From positions 4,030,001 to 4,094,000 of the forward strand of contig NZ_WFKL01000001.1 of NCBI RefSeq assembly GCF_009208105.1: DNA of 64,000 nt. Direction: 5' to 3'. Position numbers and translations under genes: made by a program. The stretch comes from Rouxiella sp. S1S-2 (GTDB lineage Bacteria; Pseudomonadota; Gammaproteobacteria; Enterobacterales; Enterobacteriaceae). The notes below the pieces were generated by a model. It had not been told where the DNA came from. It worked only from the letters and a program-made list of their open reading frames with translations, and did not search any database. Positions 53,448 through 63,465 of the stretch are shown in pieces (within the stretch, counting starts at the first letter, position 1; every line of letters starts with the position of its first letter).

Positions 53448-54380
53448 TTACAAGGCTTGTATCGCCAGGGCAATATCTTTAGACGTATTTAGCGTGCGGA
53501 CCTGCGTAAAGACTTCCGTGGCCTCCTGATACTCTTTACGTAAATAACCCAGCCACTGCTTGATGCGCGCCACGTGATATAAACCGGTGTCGCCCTGTTT
53601 TTCCAGATAGGTATATTTTTTTAGTAGTTCAATCACCTGCGGCCACGGCATTTTCGGGTCATTATATTTCACCACGCGGCTGAGATTCGGCACGTTAAGC
53701 GCGCCGCGTCCGATCATAACTGAGTCACACCCCGTCACCTGCATGCACCGCTGCGCACTGGCGTGATCCCATATTTCGCCGTTGGCAATCACCGGAATAC
53801 TTAAGCGCTGGCGAATCTCACTGATTGCCTGCCAGTTGATGCGATCGGCCTTGTAACCGTCCTCTTTGGTACGGCCATGCACGGTAAGTTCCGTGGCACC
53901 GGCCTGCTGTACCGCATCGGCGATTTCCAGCGTTTGCGCCAGCGAGTCCCAGCCCAGACGAATTTTTACCGTGACCGGTAAATCTGCCGGTACGGCCTCG
54001 CGCATGGCCTTCGCCCCGAGATAGATAAGCTCGGGGTCTTTTAACAACGTGGCCCCCCCCCCGCTGCCGTTCACCGTTTTAGAGGGGCAACCACAGTTAA
54101 GATCCACACCGTAAGACCCCAGTTCAACCGCACGAGCGGCGTTCTCGGCCAGCCACTGCGGATACTGGCCCAGTAACTGCACTCTCACCGGCGTTCCCGA
54201 AGGCGTACGACTCTGATTATGCAGTTCAGGACAGAGGCGATAAAACGATTTTACCGGCAGCAGTAGATCGACCACGCGCAAGAATTCGGTGATACAGAGG
54301 TCGTAATCGTTCACTTCGCTGAGAAGTTCGCGCACCAGAGGATCCAGTACGCCTTCCATCGGAGCCAGTAATACTCGCAT
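53448..54380 (-). CDS. dusC: tRNA-dihydrouridine(16) synthase DusC
   Basis: A 310-aa FMN enzyme that reduces U16 of tRNA to dihydrouridine. It follows E. coli Dus[21 protein letters not shown] at the start, [20 protein letters not shown] with the catalytic Cys near residue 98, [29 protein letters not shown], and IANGEIWD. The Gly-rich GSGGGA is encoded by an uninterrupted run of ten G (complement 54053-54062). No mutation is visible; the frame is intact. Confidence 0.95.
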   Translation of the reverse strand: MRVLLAPMEGVLDPLVRELLSEVNDYDLCITEFLRVVDLLLPVKSFYRLCPELHNQSRTPSGTPVRVQLLGQYPQWLAENAARAVELGSYGVDLNCGCPSKTVNGSGGGATLLKDPELIYLGAKAMREAVPADLPVTVKIRLGWDSLAQTLEIADAVQQAGATELTVHGRTKEDGYKADRINWQAISEIRQRLSIPVIANGEIWDHASAQRCMQVTGCDSVMIGRGALNVPNLSRVVKYNDPKMPWPQVIELLKKYTYLEKQGDTGLYHVARIKQWLGYLRKEYQEATEVFTQVRTLNTSKDIALAIQAL

Positions 54381-54447
54381 AGCCGTTCAACCCTTAAAAA
54401 AGACGCGCAATAATACGGGCGAACGGCTCGCCAAGGCAATGGGCGAC

Positions 54448-55893
54448 TTACTTATAGTTCAGGCTTTCTGCCGGTTGCCTGACCGATTTTGAGCGCGTTG
54501 CCCTGCGCGAACTGATAATGGCCATGAGTGGCGCGAGTAAAAACACCATAAACAACCAGAATGCAGCGTGACTGGCTCTTTCTGGGCCGCCAGTCGCATT
54601 GATGCCCGACAGGTTGGCGACCGTGCCCGCCAGCGCCGTCCCCATTGCCGCAGCAAAAGACTGCACCACGCTAATTGAAGCGCCGGCCTTTTCCTTATCT
54701 TCCGGATCGGCCTGTTGCAATACGCGAGTTAATAAATGTGGCCAACCAAGCCCGGTAGCAAATCCTAACACCACCAATCCCAGCACGATTCCACTCATAT
54801 GTAACCACGGTTCGCCCAATACCAGCGGCATTGAAAAAAGCAGGCACAGTAGGCTAAATAGCATCAGCACCGGCCCGGCCTTAATGGCGGCGCTGGCCCG
54901 TTTTCCGGTCCAGGCGGCACTCCACATCTCACTTAGCGTCCACCCGGCAGCGGCGGCGGCGGTAATGTATCCCGCCAATAACGGGGATTGCCCGTGTAAG
55001 TGCTGCAGGAAATAAGGCACGTAAATTTCGCACCCCATGCCAATCATCAATAGTGCCATGGTTAAAAACAGCGCACTGAGCGGAGAAGACAAAGAAAGCG
55101 CATTACGCGGTAACAGCCTTATCTGTGAGGTAAACTCTCTTTTTCGTAACCAGAGAATAAGCAACGAGGCCAATACGATGCCCAAGATATTGACCCAAGC
55201 ATGCTCTGACAGGCTGCCCGCAGAAATGGCTAACACCGCGCTGGCCAATAACACCAGCTGTAAACGCGGTAACGGTTCGGCTACCGGCGCCTTCTCCTGC
55301 CTGGCGGGAAGGCTTTTCCATACCAGCAGCGCAAACAGCATCGTGATCGGCAGCAGCAGGCCAAAAGCATAGCGCCAGGCGTGAAGCTCGGCGAATACGC
55401 CACCGACCGCCGGCCCCACCAGCGTGGCTACCCCCCACATCGCCGAAATCAGCGCCATCGCTCGCGGCCACAACGCCTCACTGAATACCAGATTGATCAT
55501 CGCATAGGAGAGTGCAAACAGAAATCCGCCTCCAAGTCCCTGCACCGCCCTGCCTAACAGTAAAACAGGCATCGAAGGGGCCACAGTGCAGATAGCAGCG
55601 CCGAACATAAAAATGGCGGTAGCGGACAAATAGGCTTTGCGCGGCCCACATTTGCTAAGCAGGCGAGCCGACAGGGCCGATCCCATAATGGCGCTGACCA
55701 CAAAAAGCGTAGTGTTCCAGGCATACCAGGCCATGCCGCCGATATCCTGCACTACCGAAGGCAAAATCGTGATCACGATATAGCTGTTGGTCGCATACAG
55801 CGCTACGCCTCCGCTCAGAGTAATCGCGCTACCTCGGTTTTCTGCCGTAAACAAACCGCCCCATCCACTGTGATTATCTGACATTACTGGCAT
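54448..55893 (-). CDS. MFS drug-exporter-like transporter (14 helices)
   Basis: A 481-aa DHA2-type transporter with about 14 membrane helices. Early motif: YATNSYIVITILPSVVQDIG near residue 29; motif C-like region PAVGGVFAELHAWRYAFGL near residue 160; motif A-type SARLLSKCGPRKAYLSATA near residue 75. Two in-frame starts (55893 and 55884) are possible. It is divergent from a cysteine-rich regulator at 56010, which probably controls it. Confidence 0.85.
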   Translation of the reverse strand: MPVMSDNHSGWGGLFTAENRGSAITLSGGVALYATNSYIVITILPSVVQDIGGMAWYAWNTTLFVVSAIMGSALSARLLSKCGPRKAYLSATAIFMFGAAICTVAPSMPVLLLGRAVQGLGGGFLFALSYAMINLVFSEALWPRAMALISAMWGVATLVGPAVGGVFAELHAWRYAFGLLLPITMLFALLVWKSLPARQEKAPVAEPLPRLQLVLLASAVLAISAGSLSEHAWVNILGIVLASLLILWLRKREFTSQIRLLPRNALSLSSPLSALFLTMALLMIGMGCEIYVPYFLQHLHGQSPLLAGYITAAAAAGWTLSEMWSAAWTGKRASAAIKAGPVLMLFSLLCLLFSMPLVLGEPWLHMSGIVLGLVVLGFATGLGWPHLLTRVLQQADPEDKEKAGASISVVQSFAAAMGTALAGTVANLSGINATGGPERASHAAFWLFMVFLLAPLMAIISSRRATRSKSVRQPAESLNYK

Positions 55894-56009
55894 CCCATTT
55901 ATTGACCCGACACAACGAGATTGAACTCCCGGCGTGATTGGTTTACATTAAAACAAGCTTTCTCTTGGAATAATAATTCCTGCCATAATCTAGGACCCGA
56001 CGTCACAAT

Positions 56010-56660
56010 ATGTCAAGTAAAGACTTGGAAAATTCACAAGGCGCTAAACAAAGCGTCGCCGAACGGTTGCTGATGCTGCTGAAAACTCGCGGTGAGCTGC
56101 AGGCCAGCGACGCCGGAAAAATTCTGGGCACCACTGGCGAAGCCATGCGCCAGCAGTTTGTTAAATTGGCCAAAGAGGGATTGGTTGAAAGTAAAGCCAT
56201 TACCCAGGGCGTCGGCAGACCAGTCCAATATTGGTTGCTGACGGCAGAAGGCCACGCGCGCTTCCCTGACAGTCATGCTGATTTAACCGTGCAATTACTG
56301 AGAATGATCCGCTCATCGCTGGGTGAAGACGCGCTGGATAAGCTTATCACTACCCGCGAAACCGAGACGCTGCAACACTACCAAATTGCTATGCAGGGCG
56401 CAGATTCGCTGGAAGAGAGGCTGAGTCGCCTGGCGGCAATCCGCACCCGTGAAGGCTATATGGCCGATTGGGAGAAGCAGGAGGATGACAGCTATTTACT
56501 GGTTGAAAATCACTGCCCAATTTGCGCGGCGGCGTCCACCTGTCAGGGCTTTTGTCGGGCAGAACGCGAAGTGTTTAGTAAAACGCTGGACGCTCACGTA
56601 GAACGCACTGAGCATATTCTGCAGGGTGCTCGGCGCTGTGCTTATCGCATCTGGTTATAG
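56010..56660 (+). CDS. Cysteine-rich winged-helix regulator (SufR-like)
   Basis: A 216-aa regulator. Residues about 15-75 form a winged HTH (AERLLMLLKTRGELQASDAG, then GEAMRQQFVKLAKEGLVESK). The C-terminal part carries HCPICAAASTCQGFCRAERE and a final RRCAYRI, a cysteine cluster like that of SufR-type Fe-S regulators, so iron-sulfur or redox sensing is likely. It is divergent from the MFS exporter gene (116-bp gap). Confidence 0.78.
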   Translation: MSSKDLENSQGAKQSVAERLLMLLKTRGELQASDAGKILGTTGEAMRQQFVKLAKEGLVESKAITQGVGRPVQYWLLTAEGHARFPDSHADLTVQLLRMIRSSLGEDALDKLITTRETETLQHYQIAMQGADSLEERLSRLAAIRTREGYMADWEKQEDDSYLLVENHCPICAAASTCQGFCRAEREVFSKTLDAHVERTEHILQGARRCAYRIWL

Positions 56661-56672
56661 CTGATGAAAGGC

Positions 56673-56702
56673 AAAAAAAAAGCCCTCTGAGACAGAGGGC
56701 TT
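56673..56702. terminator. Terminator between the regulator gene and rhlE
   Basis: GCCCTCTG-AGA-CAGAGGGC stem flanked by a nine-A run on the left, which reads as a T-tract for rhlE on the minus strand. Confidence 0.85.
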
Positions 56703-56733
56703 GATAGATATGATTCCGCGAGACGAGGCGTTA

Positions 56734-58140
56734 TTACTCGCCTGAAGACCTGCGGCCACCGGCTGCGCCTGTACGACGCTGACCTGCGTGAGCAGCCCCG
56801 CCCTGACGTGGACGTGATGGACGGCTTTCGCCTGACCCATTACCGCCATTGCCAGCGCTGCCGCCGTTACCACTGCGTTGACCGTTGCCGCCCTGACGTG
56901 GTGCGCCAGAACGTTGTCCGCCGCCGCCCTGGCGTGGTGCACCACGACCGCCGCCACCGCTGCCCTGACGACCATTAACGATCGGCTCAGCTTTGATAGA
57001 CGGGTCTGGCTCATAGCCAGGCAACGCAATACGAGGGATCTCGCGCTTGAGCAAACGCTCAATGTCGCGCAGCAGTTTGTGTTCGTCTACGCACACCAGT
57101 GAAATCGCTTCACCGGTAGATTCTGCACGACCGGTACGACCGATGCGGTGCACGTAATCCTCAGGCACGTTTGGCAGTTCATAGTTAACAACGTGCGGCA
57201 ACTGGTCGATATCCAGACCGCGCGCGGCGATGTCAGTGGCGACCAGCACCCGAATTCCACCGGCCTTAAAATCGGCCAATGCGCGAGTACGTGCGCCCTG
57301 GCTTTTGTTGCCGTGAATAGCCGCGGCAGTAATGCCATCTTTATTAAGCAGCTCGGCCAAATGGTTGGCGCCGTGCTTGGTGCGGGTGAAGACCAACACT
57401 TGCTGCCAGTTACCGGTACCAATCATCTGCGAAAGCAGTTCTCTTTTACGACGTTTGTCAACGAAGTGAACGCTTTGCTCGATTTGGGTAGAGGCGGTAT
57501 TACGACGCGCCACTTCAACAGAAGCAGGATTGGTCAGCAATTTGCTCGCCAGCCCTTTGATTTCGTCAGAGAAGGTCGCAGAGAACAGCAGGTTCTGACG
57601 TTTGGCTGGCAGCTTGGCCAATACACGACGGATGTCGTGAATAAAGCCCATATCCAGCATGCGGTCAGCTTCATCCAGAACCAAAATTTGTACTTGTGAT
57701 AAATCAACCGCTCTCTGGTGTTCCAGATCCAGCAATCGACCCGGCGTTGCCACCAGAATATCGACGCCGCCGCGCAGTTTCATCATTTGTGGATTAATGC
57801 TCACGCCACCAAACACCACCAGCGAACGCAGGCTCAAGTGTTTGCTGTAAGCCGTGACGTTTTCACCGATCTGAGCCGCCAGTTCGCGGGTTGGCGTGAG
57901 GATCAGAGCACGAACCGGACGACGTCCTTGAATCGGAACGCTGGTGTTGAGGAGCAATTGCAAAACAGGCAGGGTAAAACCGGCGGTCTTACCCGTACCG
58001 GTTTGAGCGCTGGCCATCAAATCACGGCCCTGCAGCACAACAGGTATTGCCTGCTGCTGTATAGGCGTAGGTGTGTTATAGCCCTGCTCTTCAACAGCAC
58101 GCAGAATGTCGGCACTCAGGCCGAGAGAATCAAATGACAT
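56734..58140 (-). CDS. rhlE: DEAD-box RNA helicase RhlE
   Basis: A 468-aa RNA helicase. Motifs in order: Q motif region [20 protein letters not shown], Walker [14 protein letters not shown] near residue 43, [12 protein letters not shown] motif [14 protein letters not shown] near residue 155, SAT in LFSATFS, then helicase C with [18 protein letters not shown] and [10 protein letters not shown]. The last 80 residues are Gly/Arg/Gln-rich low complexity ([13 protein letters not shown]...), as in RhlE of other enterobacteria. Confidence 0.95.
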   Translation of the reverse strand: MSFDSLGLSADILRAVEEQGYNTPTPIQQQAIPVVLQGRDLMASAQTGTGKTAGFTLPVLQLLLNTSVPIQGRRPVRALILTPTRELAAQIGENVTAYSKHLSLRSLVVFGGVSINPQMMKLRGGVDILVATPGRLLDLEHQRAVDLSQVQILVLDEADRMLDMGFIHDIRRVLAKLPAKRQNLLFSATFSDEIKGLASKLLTNPASVEVARRNTASTQIEQSVHFVDKRRKRELLSQMIGTGNWQQVLVFTRTKHGANHLAELLNKDGITAAAIHGNKSQGARTRALADFKAGGIRVLVATDIAARGLDIDQLPHVVNYELPNVPEDYVHRIGRTGRAESTGEAISLVCVDEHKLLRDIERLLKREIPRIALPGYEPDPSIKAEPIVNGRQGSGGGGRGAPRQGGGGQRSGAPRQGGNGQRSGNGGSAGNGGNGSGESRPSRPRQGGAAHAGQRRTGAAGGRRSSGE

Positions 58141-58531
58141 ATAGGGAAAAACTCCAGTCCACTCTAACCCGAACAGGTTCGGTGCAGTTTCAAGAATGGA
58201 TGATCAGACGAGGCAAATGAGGCATTACCACGAGGATTCGGCACAAACTGCAGTGCGCCAGTTGTGGATATTCTAACAGATATCACAGCAAGACGCGCAT
58301 TTATATGATTCAAGCTGTAAATGAGTGCGTGTATGCCGGACAAAAGTCTCAATGATTGGAGAGACAGAGAGACACAAAATCCCCCCTCTTATTTCTATCT
58401 TCTCAACCCCTTGAGAACATTCCCCTTTATTAAAAGAGATATCTTATTCAGATCAAGGCCATTCCGAAAAAAAATATGTCAATGTGTAACTGGAAGTTAC
58501 ATTGCAATTCAAACACATAAAAGGAATTTAA
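58141..58531. other. Intergenic region between rhlE and the protease gene
   Basis: About 390 bp containing the divergent promoters of rhlE (left) and the protease gene (right). I see no gene; AAAGGAATTTAA immediately before 58532 is the protease ribosome-binding site. Confidence 0.6.
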
Positions 58532-59653
58532 ATGAAAATAAGACATTTTTTAGGTGCTGCCATCAGTCTGGCTTTATTAAGCTCCGCTTCCTCAGCTATA
58601 GCGGGAAATATTGATACAAAAATTCTTAAAGGCGAAGAAGCGGCTCCCGGTGAGTTCCCTGCTTTTGTCGCGATCATCACCAATGATAAGGCTGAGATAT
58701 CACCCAATAGCCACACATGTGGCGGCGTAATGGTGAATAAAGATTGGCTCCTTACGGCAGCGCATTGCGTTGATAAAATGGATGCGGATAGGTATGAAGC
58801 ACTGATAGGTTTAGAGCAGTACTGGCCTAAATCTGTTTATAAAGAAAGTGCCGAGTTCGAAAAAGTCGTTATTCATCCTGATTATGACGGCATGGGTCAA
58901 AATGATATCGCTTTAGTTAAGCTCGCTCACAGCGCTAAAACGAACAGTTTTGGCAAATTTAACGGCATCGATGACAACGTCAAGCTTCCCGTCGGTACTG
59001 CCCTCACCGCGATTGGCTTCGGTGCAACCCACAACTCCATTACCTCTAACAAGCTGATGAAAACAGAGGGGGCTATTTTTGCTAATCATTTCTGCATAGA
59101 TAAACCAGAAGGTTACCCGGATACCAACTTTAATCCGGCAAATAATTTATGCATCGGCAACCCGGATGATGCTTCGCAAGGAACCACCGGTAAAGGCGAC
59201 TCTGGCGGCCCATGGATGTTTTTAAACAGCCAGGGTGATTATATTGTCTCGGGATTAATGTCACGCGGACTATGGCAGGTGGGACAAGTAACAAAAGTGT
59301 CGGCTCATGCTGATTGGATTAAAAAAACCCTCTCGGCTGACAGTCAGGCAGACCAGGCACCAGATGCAAAGATAAGCACAACCTCTAAGCAAATTGATCC
59401 CACCTTTTGGGTCTCTCTCAGTGGTGCAAACTCAACTTCTCCTGAAGGGATTTCGCCACAGGGATTTAACTATAAGTGGAAAGTTCTCACTAATATCAAG
59501 AAGGTTCAAATATCGAACCATGAAGGGGTTTCAACCCGCGTTCGCCTCATTAAGCCTGCCAGCAAGAATTTTAAAGTAAAAATTCAGCTGACCGTTACCG
59601 ATCCGAAAGGCCGTGAAACGATCACTGTTACAGAATTGAAAGCGGTTAAATAA
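58532..59653 (+). CDS. Secreted trypsin-like serine protease with C-terminal beta domain
   Basis: A 373-aa S1-family protease. The signal peptide ends at SSAIAG (about residue 24). IDTKILKGEEAAPGEFPAFV marks the mature start; catalytic His is in LLTAAHCVDKM near residue 77, Asp in GQNDIALVKLAH near residue 131, and Ser in GKGDSGGPWMF near residue 225. Residues about 285-373 form an Ig/PKD-like beta domain, which may bind a surface or substrate. It is a secreted or periplasmic enzyme; similar proteins occur in Vibrio and Serratia. Confidence 0.88.
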   Translation: MKIRHFLGAAISLALLSSASSAIAGNIDTKILKGEEAAPGEFPAFVAIITNDKAEISPNSHTCGGVMVNKDWLLTAAHCVDKMDADRYEALIGLEQYWPKSVYKESAEFEKVVIHPDYDGMGQNDIALVKLAHSAKTNSFGKFNGIDDNVKLPVGTALTAIGFGATHNSITSNKLMKTEGAIFANHFCIDKPEGYPDTNFNPANNLCIGNPDDASQGTTGKGDSGGPWMFLNSQGDYIVSGLMSRGLWQVGQVTKVSAHADWIKKTLSADSQADQAPDAKISTTSKQIDPTFWVSLSGANSTSPEGISPQGFNYKWKVLTNIKKVQISNHEGVSTRVRLIKPASKNFKVKIQLTVTDPKGRETITVTELKAVK

Positions 59654-59662
59654 AGTCCCCGG

Positions 59663-59691
59663 GCGTTGGTGAAAAAACCTATCACCAACGC
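59663..59691 (+). terminator. Hairpin after the protease gene
   Basis: GCGTTGGTGA and TCACCAACGC form a perfect 10-bp stem with a 9-nt loop, 10 bp after the stop; no T-tract follows at once. Confidence 0.6.
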
Positions 59692-60000
59692 TACTCGCCC
59701 TAATTTTGGCCGATGCGCCATAATATGCACCCGGCCAAAAGCATCATCTTATTCCTGATAGCCCTAATACCTTATGTTCTAAAAATCTTATGCAAAACCC
59801 TCCTTAAACAAAGTGGCAATTTATATCCCCAACTTATCCAAAAAACGATACTTTGTGCCGCCAAATTGCCTAAGCTTGCTATAGCATCGTTAATTAACCC
59901 ATGCTTAACGTGTTACCACTTTTTGTCATTCTCATAAAACTTTAGCTTGCTATGATTACGGAGGTTAACTATTTCATTCATAAGGCAACGCCGTAATAAA
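59692..60000. other. Upstream region of mdtG
   Basis: About 310 bp, AT-rich, without a supportable gene. I looked for a Mar/Sox/Rob box, since mdtG is controlled by one in E. coli, and found no convincing match. Confidence 0.5.
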
Positions 60001-61203
60001 ATGGAAACGTGGAAACTTAATTTAATCTCCGTCTGGCTGGGCTGTTTCTTTACCGGTCTGGCGATGAGTGAAATCCTGCCTTTTCTGCCTCTGTACGTTG
60101 AGCAACTTGGTGTTCACGACCACGAAGCGCTAAGCATCTGGTCAGGCGTGGTGTTCAGCGGCACGTTTCTGGTTTCAGCCTGCGTTGCTCCACTTTGGGG
60201 AAGCTTGGCCGACCGCAAAGGTCGCAAACTGATGCTGCTGCGCGCTGCTCTTGGCATGGCCATTGTCATGGTACTGCAGGGCTTCGCGCAAAACGTCTGG
60301 CAGCTGTTTATTCTTAGAACACTGATGGGGCTAACGTCGGGTTACATTCCCAACGCGATGGCGCTGGTTGCGTCACAGGTTCCACGCGAGAAAAGCGGTT
60401 GGGCCTTGGGCACGCTCTCAACCGGACAGGTTGCCGGGGTTATTATCGGCCCGCTGCTCGGTGGATTTATGGCCGATACGCTTGGCCTGCGCACCGTCTT
60501 TTATGTCACCGGTGGCCTGCTGTTCATCAGTTTCCTGATAACATTATTCCTCATTAAAGAGCGCGTAGTGCCGGTTACCAAGGCCAATCGCCTCAGCGGC
60601 AAAGCGGTGTTTACGACGCTGCCATATCCGATGCTGATTATCAGCCTGTTTGTCACCACTATGATGATTCAGTTGGCAAACGGTTCTATCAGCCCAATCC
60701 TCACCCTGTTTATTCGCAACCTTTCGGACAACACCCATAATATTGCCTTTATCAGCGGCGTAATTGCGGCAGTGCCGGGCGTTTCTGCACTGCTGGCAGC
60801 GCCCAAGCTTGGCAAGCTCGGTGACCGCATTGGCGCGCATCGGGTGCTTATCGTCGCGCTGGTATTTTGCTTCGTGCTGTTCTGTTTGATGGCCACTATC
60901 AGCACGCCGGTTCAATTAGGCATCTTGCGCTTTTTACTGGGATTCGGCGATGGCGCCTTGATGCCCGCGGTGCAGGCTTTGCTGGTTAAATACAGCAGCG
61001 AACAGGTCACAGGACGCATCTTTGGCTATAACCAGTCGTTTATGTATTTGGGCAACGTTGCAGGTCCACTGATTGGTTCCGGCGTCTCCGCTGCACTGGG
61101 TTTCCGCTGGGTATTTTTAGTGACTGCAATCTTGGTATTGATGAATGCGGCACAGATTTGGTGGAGTTTTAGAAAGATACCGACCGGCGTGCGAGTTAAA
61201 TAA
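60001..61203 (+). CDS. mdtG: MFS multidrug efflux protein MdtG
   Basis: A 400-aa DHA1 exporter with 12 helices. It matches E. coli MdtG in the key segments: [20 protein letters not shown] near residue 12, motif [21 protein letters not shown] near residue 74, [20 protein letters not shown] (motif C) near residue 136, and [19 protein letters not shown] near residue 341. In E. coli it gives resistance to fosfomycin and deoxycholate. Confidence 0.9.
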   Translation: METWKLNLISVWLGCFFTGLAMSEILPFLPLYVEQLGVHDHEALSIWSGVVFSGTFLVSACVAPLWGSLADRKGRKLMLLRAALGMAIVMVLQGFAQNVWQLFILRTLMGLTSGYIPNAMALVASQVPREKSGWALGTLSTGQVAGVIIGPLLGGFMADTLGLRTVFYVTGGLLFISFLITLFLIKERVVPVTKANRLSGKAVFTTLPYPMLIISLFVTTMMIQLANGSISPILTLFIRNLSDNTHNIAFISGVIAAVPGVSALLAAPKLGKLGDRIGAHRVLIVALVFCFVLFCLMATISTPVQLGILRFLLGFGDGALMPAVQALLVKYSSEQVTGRIFGYNQSFMYLGNVAGPLIGSGVSAALGFRWVFLVTAILVLMNAAQIWWSFRKIPTGVRVK

Positions 61204-61221
61204 TTAAGGGAAATCAATAAA

Positions 61222-61262
61222 AAAGGGAGCCGTGAGATTTTACTCACAGCTCCCTTTTTAGT
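61222..61262. terminator. Bidirectional terminator between mdtG and ybhL
   Basis: AAAAAGGGAGC...GCTCCCTTTTT with an inner GTGAG/CTCAC stem: A-tract on one side and T-tract on the other serve the convergent genes. Confidence 0.9.
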
Positions 61263-61274
61263 CTTTTTAACTGC

Positions 61275-61985
61275 TTATCTTCTGTTGCCAAAAATACGCA
61301 ACAGCATTAGGAACAGGTTGATGAAATCAAGATAAAGCGTTAATGCACCGACGATGGAGTATTTACGGAAGTTATCTTTATCATTGACTGACAGCTGCTC
61401 ACCCATGTTTTTCAGCTTCTGCGTGTCATACGCCGTCAGGCCAACAAACACCACTACGCCGATGTAAGTCACCGCCCACATCAAGGCCGAGCTTTTCAAC
61501 CAGATATTGACCACCGATGCTAGCACAATGCCAATCAGCGCCATGAACAGCAGGCTACCCATGCGGCTTAAGTCGCGTTTAGTGGTGTAACCAAACACGC
61601 TCATTGCACCAAACATCCCGCCTGCAACCAAGAAGGTAGCGGCAATCGATGAACCGGTATAAACGATAAAAATACTCGAAATCGTCAGTCCGGTCAGGGC
61701 CGAGTAAAGCATAAACAGCCCGGTGGCAACGGTGCCGCTCAGACGATTCACCATGCCTGAAATAACAAATACCAACGCGAGCTGGAGAATAATCAAACCG
61801 AAAAAGGTTATCTGGCTTGAGAAAATAAATCCGAGGATCTGCGGTGAGCGCGAGGCATACCAGGCGACGAAAGCGGTCAACAGCAGACCACAGGTCATCC
61901 AGCCATACACCTGCGCCATATAGGCCTGAATACCGCTGTTGGCGCGTTCAACGATGGAACCATTAGTGCGTGGATATCGATCCAT
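61275..61985 (-). CDS. ybhL: Bax inhibitor-1 family membrane protein YbhL
   Basis: A 236-aa protein with seven membrane helices, BI-1/YccA family. It follows E. coli YbhL almost residue for residue in several parts: AYMAQVYGWMTCGLLLTAFV near residue 20, SALTGLTISSIFIVYTGSSI near residue 95, FGYTTKRDLSRMGSLLFMAL, and YLDFINLFLMLLRIFGNRR at the end. Function is uncertain (possible calcium or proton leak channel). It neighbours moaE, as in E. coli. Confidence 0.94.
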   Translation of the reverse strand: MDRYPRTNGSIVERANSGIQAYMAQVYGWMTCGLLLTAFVAWYASRSPQILGFIFSSQITFFGLIILQLALVFVISGMVNRLSGTVATGLFMLYSALTGLTISSIFIVYTGSSIAATFLVAGGMFGAMSVFGYTTKRDLSRMGSLLFMALIGIVLASVVNIWLKSSALMWAVTYIGVVVFVGLTAYDTQKLKNMGEQLSVNDKDNFRKYSIVGALTLYLDFINLFLMLLRIFGNRR

Positions 61986-62112
61986 GATGCTTACCTCTTA
62001 CATGGAGGACAAAAACAAGGCTGAGATTGCAGCCTACCAGTAATCTAAGCCTATCATAAAAACCCACCGCTGCGCGTTACACCAGTGACCAGTAAACAAT
62101 TGGTTTACAAAA

Positions 62113-62268
62113 GCGCACGAACGCAGCCAACGCCGCGACAGTGCCTGGCCCCATTAGCTCCTCAACGTCATAGGTGATGTAGCAAGGCGGCAAGAGAGTC
62201 AGTCCCGATGAGCTGACACAAGTCAGTGATTCGGGCGCACGAACGCAGCCAACGCCGCGACAGTGCCT
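62113..62268. repeat. Dispersed repeat element with 34-bp direct repeats, reaching into moaE
   Basis: A 34-bp sequence starting GCGCACGAACGCAGCCAACG occurs at 62113-62146 and again at 62235-62268. Between them, AGCAAGGCGGCAAGAGAGTC and CAGTCCCGATGAGCTGACAC resemble dispersed intergenic repeats of Yersinia/Serratia-type genomes. The second copy overlaps the stop codon of moaE (62267-62269). Confidence 0.65.
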
Positions 62269-62734
62269 AGGACGAAGAGGACCAGCGCTTGGCGGCAGCC
62301 TGATCCGTCTCTCGGGACTCCACCCAGCGGTCGCCCTGCTCGGTGGCCTCGCGTTTCCAGAAAGGAGCGCGAGTTTTCAGGTAGTCCATGATGAATTCTG
62401 TGGCGTCGAACGCCATGCCGCGATGGGCGCTGGTGACGCCAACGAACACGATTTCATCACCGGGAAACAGCGCGCCGATACGGTGATAAACACACACTCG
62501 CTGCAGCGGCCAGCGTTGACGGGCTTCTTCAACAATGTCGGCCAGCGCCTTTTCGGTCATGCCGGGATAGTGCTCTAGCGTCAGGGCACTGACATTGTCG
62601 CCAAGATTATGATTTCGCACCTTGCCGGTAAACGTCACTACCGCACCGTCGGCATCGGACTGCGCTAACCACTGGTACTCGTCACCGACGCTAAAAGGCG
62701 CAGCATTGACCACGATACGCGTTGCTTGCATCAT
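62267..62734 (-). CDS. moaE: Molybdopterin synthase catalytic subunit MoaE
   Basis: A 155-aa large subunit of molybdopterin synthase, which converts cyclic pyranopterin monophosphate to molybdopterin using MoaD thiocarboxylate. Motifs: DGAVVTFTGKVRNHNLGDNV near residue 29, HRIGALFPGDEIVFVGVTSA near residue 86, and KTRAPFWKRE with the conserved Lys near residue 120. E. coli MoaE ends at AAKRW; here four Ser codons follow, supplied by sequence next to or within the intergenic repeat. MM at the start; either Met fits, with GGAGG in the end of moaD. Confidence 0.95.
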   Translation of the reverse strand: MMQATRIVVNAAPFSVGDEYQWLAQSDADGAVVTFTGKVRNHNLGDNVSALTLEHYPGMTEKALADIVEEARQRWPLQRVCVYHRIGALFPGDEIVFVGVTSAHRGMAFDATEFIMDYLKTRAPFWKREATEQGDRWVESRETDQAAAKRWSSSS

Positions 62735-62980
62735 TCAGCCTCCGGTTACCGGCGGAAAAAACGCCACTTCATCGCCGTCTTTAATGACGTGGGTCACGTC
62801 AACCAACGTCTGATTCACCGCCACCAGCAGTTTGCCAGATTCAAGCGCCAGCGCCCAACGGTCACCACGCTGGCACAGCGCCTGGCGCAATGCATCTACG
62901 CTGTCGAATTCTGCGGGCAACTGCAGGCTACCGGTACCTATCAGTTCACGAACCTGAGCAAAAAACAAAACCTCAATCAT
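62735..62980 (-). CDS. moaD: Molybdopterin synthase sulfur-carrier subunit MoaD
   Basis: An 81-aa ubiquitin-like sulfur carrier. The C-terminal FFPPVTGG is the Gly-Gly tail that is adenylated by MoeB and thiocarboxylated. The body ([20 protein letters not shown]) is standard. It overlaps moaC by 4 bp and meets moaE end-to-start. Confidence 0.95.
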   Translation of the reverse strand: MIEVLFFAQVRELIGTGSLQLPAEFDSVDALRQALCQRGDRWALALESGKLLVAVNQTLVDVTHVIKDGDEVAFFPPVTGG

Positions 62981-63456
62981 GACTCCACCTTGAAGTCGCC
63001 GGACTTCCCACCGCTTTTCTCCAGCAGGCGGATCGGGCCTAGTACCATGTCTTTCTGCACCGCTTTACACATGTCATAAATGGTCAATGCCGCCACGGAA
63101 GCGGCCGTGAGTGCCTCCATTTCGACGCCAGTTTTACCACTGAGGCGGCAGAGGCTTTCGATTCGCACGCGACTGAACTCAGGCTGTGCCTCAAGCTTCA
63201 CTTCGACCTTGGTGAGCAACAGCGGATGACACAGTGGGATCAGATCCCAGGTCTTTTTGGCGGCCTGAATACCGGCAATACGCGCCGTGGCAAACACATC
63301 ACCTTTATGGTGGTCGCCTTTAACAATCATCGCCAGCGTGCTGGCAGCCATTGAAACATAGGCTTCAGCACGCGCTTCACGAACGGTTTCTGCTTTAGCG
63401 GAAACGTCCACCATGTGGGCCTCACCGGAGGCATTGATATGCGTCAGACTAGACAT
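62977..63456 (-). CDS. moaC: Cyclic pyranopterin monophosphate synthase MoaC
   Basis: A 159-aa enzyme that forms cPMP from the MoaA product. Motifs: [20 protein letters not shown] at the start, [16 protein letters not shown] near residue 71, and [20 protein letters not shown] near residue 109, with the conserved MCKAV, then [16 protein letters not shown] at the end. It follows moaB after 9 bp. Confidence 0.96.
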   Translation of the reverse strand: MSSLTHINASGEAHMVDVSAKAETVREARAEAYVSMAASTLAMIVKGDHHKGDVFATARIAGIQAAKKTWDLIPLCHPLLLTKVEVKLEAQPEFSRVRIESLCRLSGKTGVEMEALTAASVAALTIYDMCKAVQKDMVLGPIRLLEKSGGKSGDFKVES

Positions 63457-63465
63457 AGTTTTGTT

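Noticed and set aside
56738..56985. Gly/Arg/Gln-rich tail of RhlE as a repeat expansion
   Set aside because: Low-complexity basic tails of this kind are normal for RhlE and help RNA binding.
59780..59990. Mar/Sox/Rob box upstream of mdtG
   Set aside because: No stretch fits the AYnGCAC...YAAAY consensus well enough on either strand.
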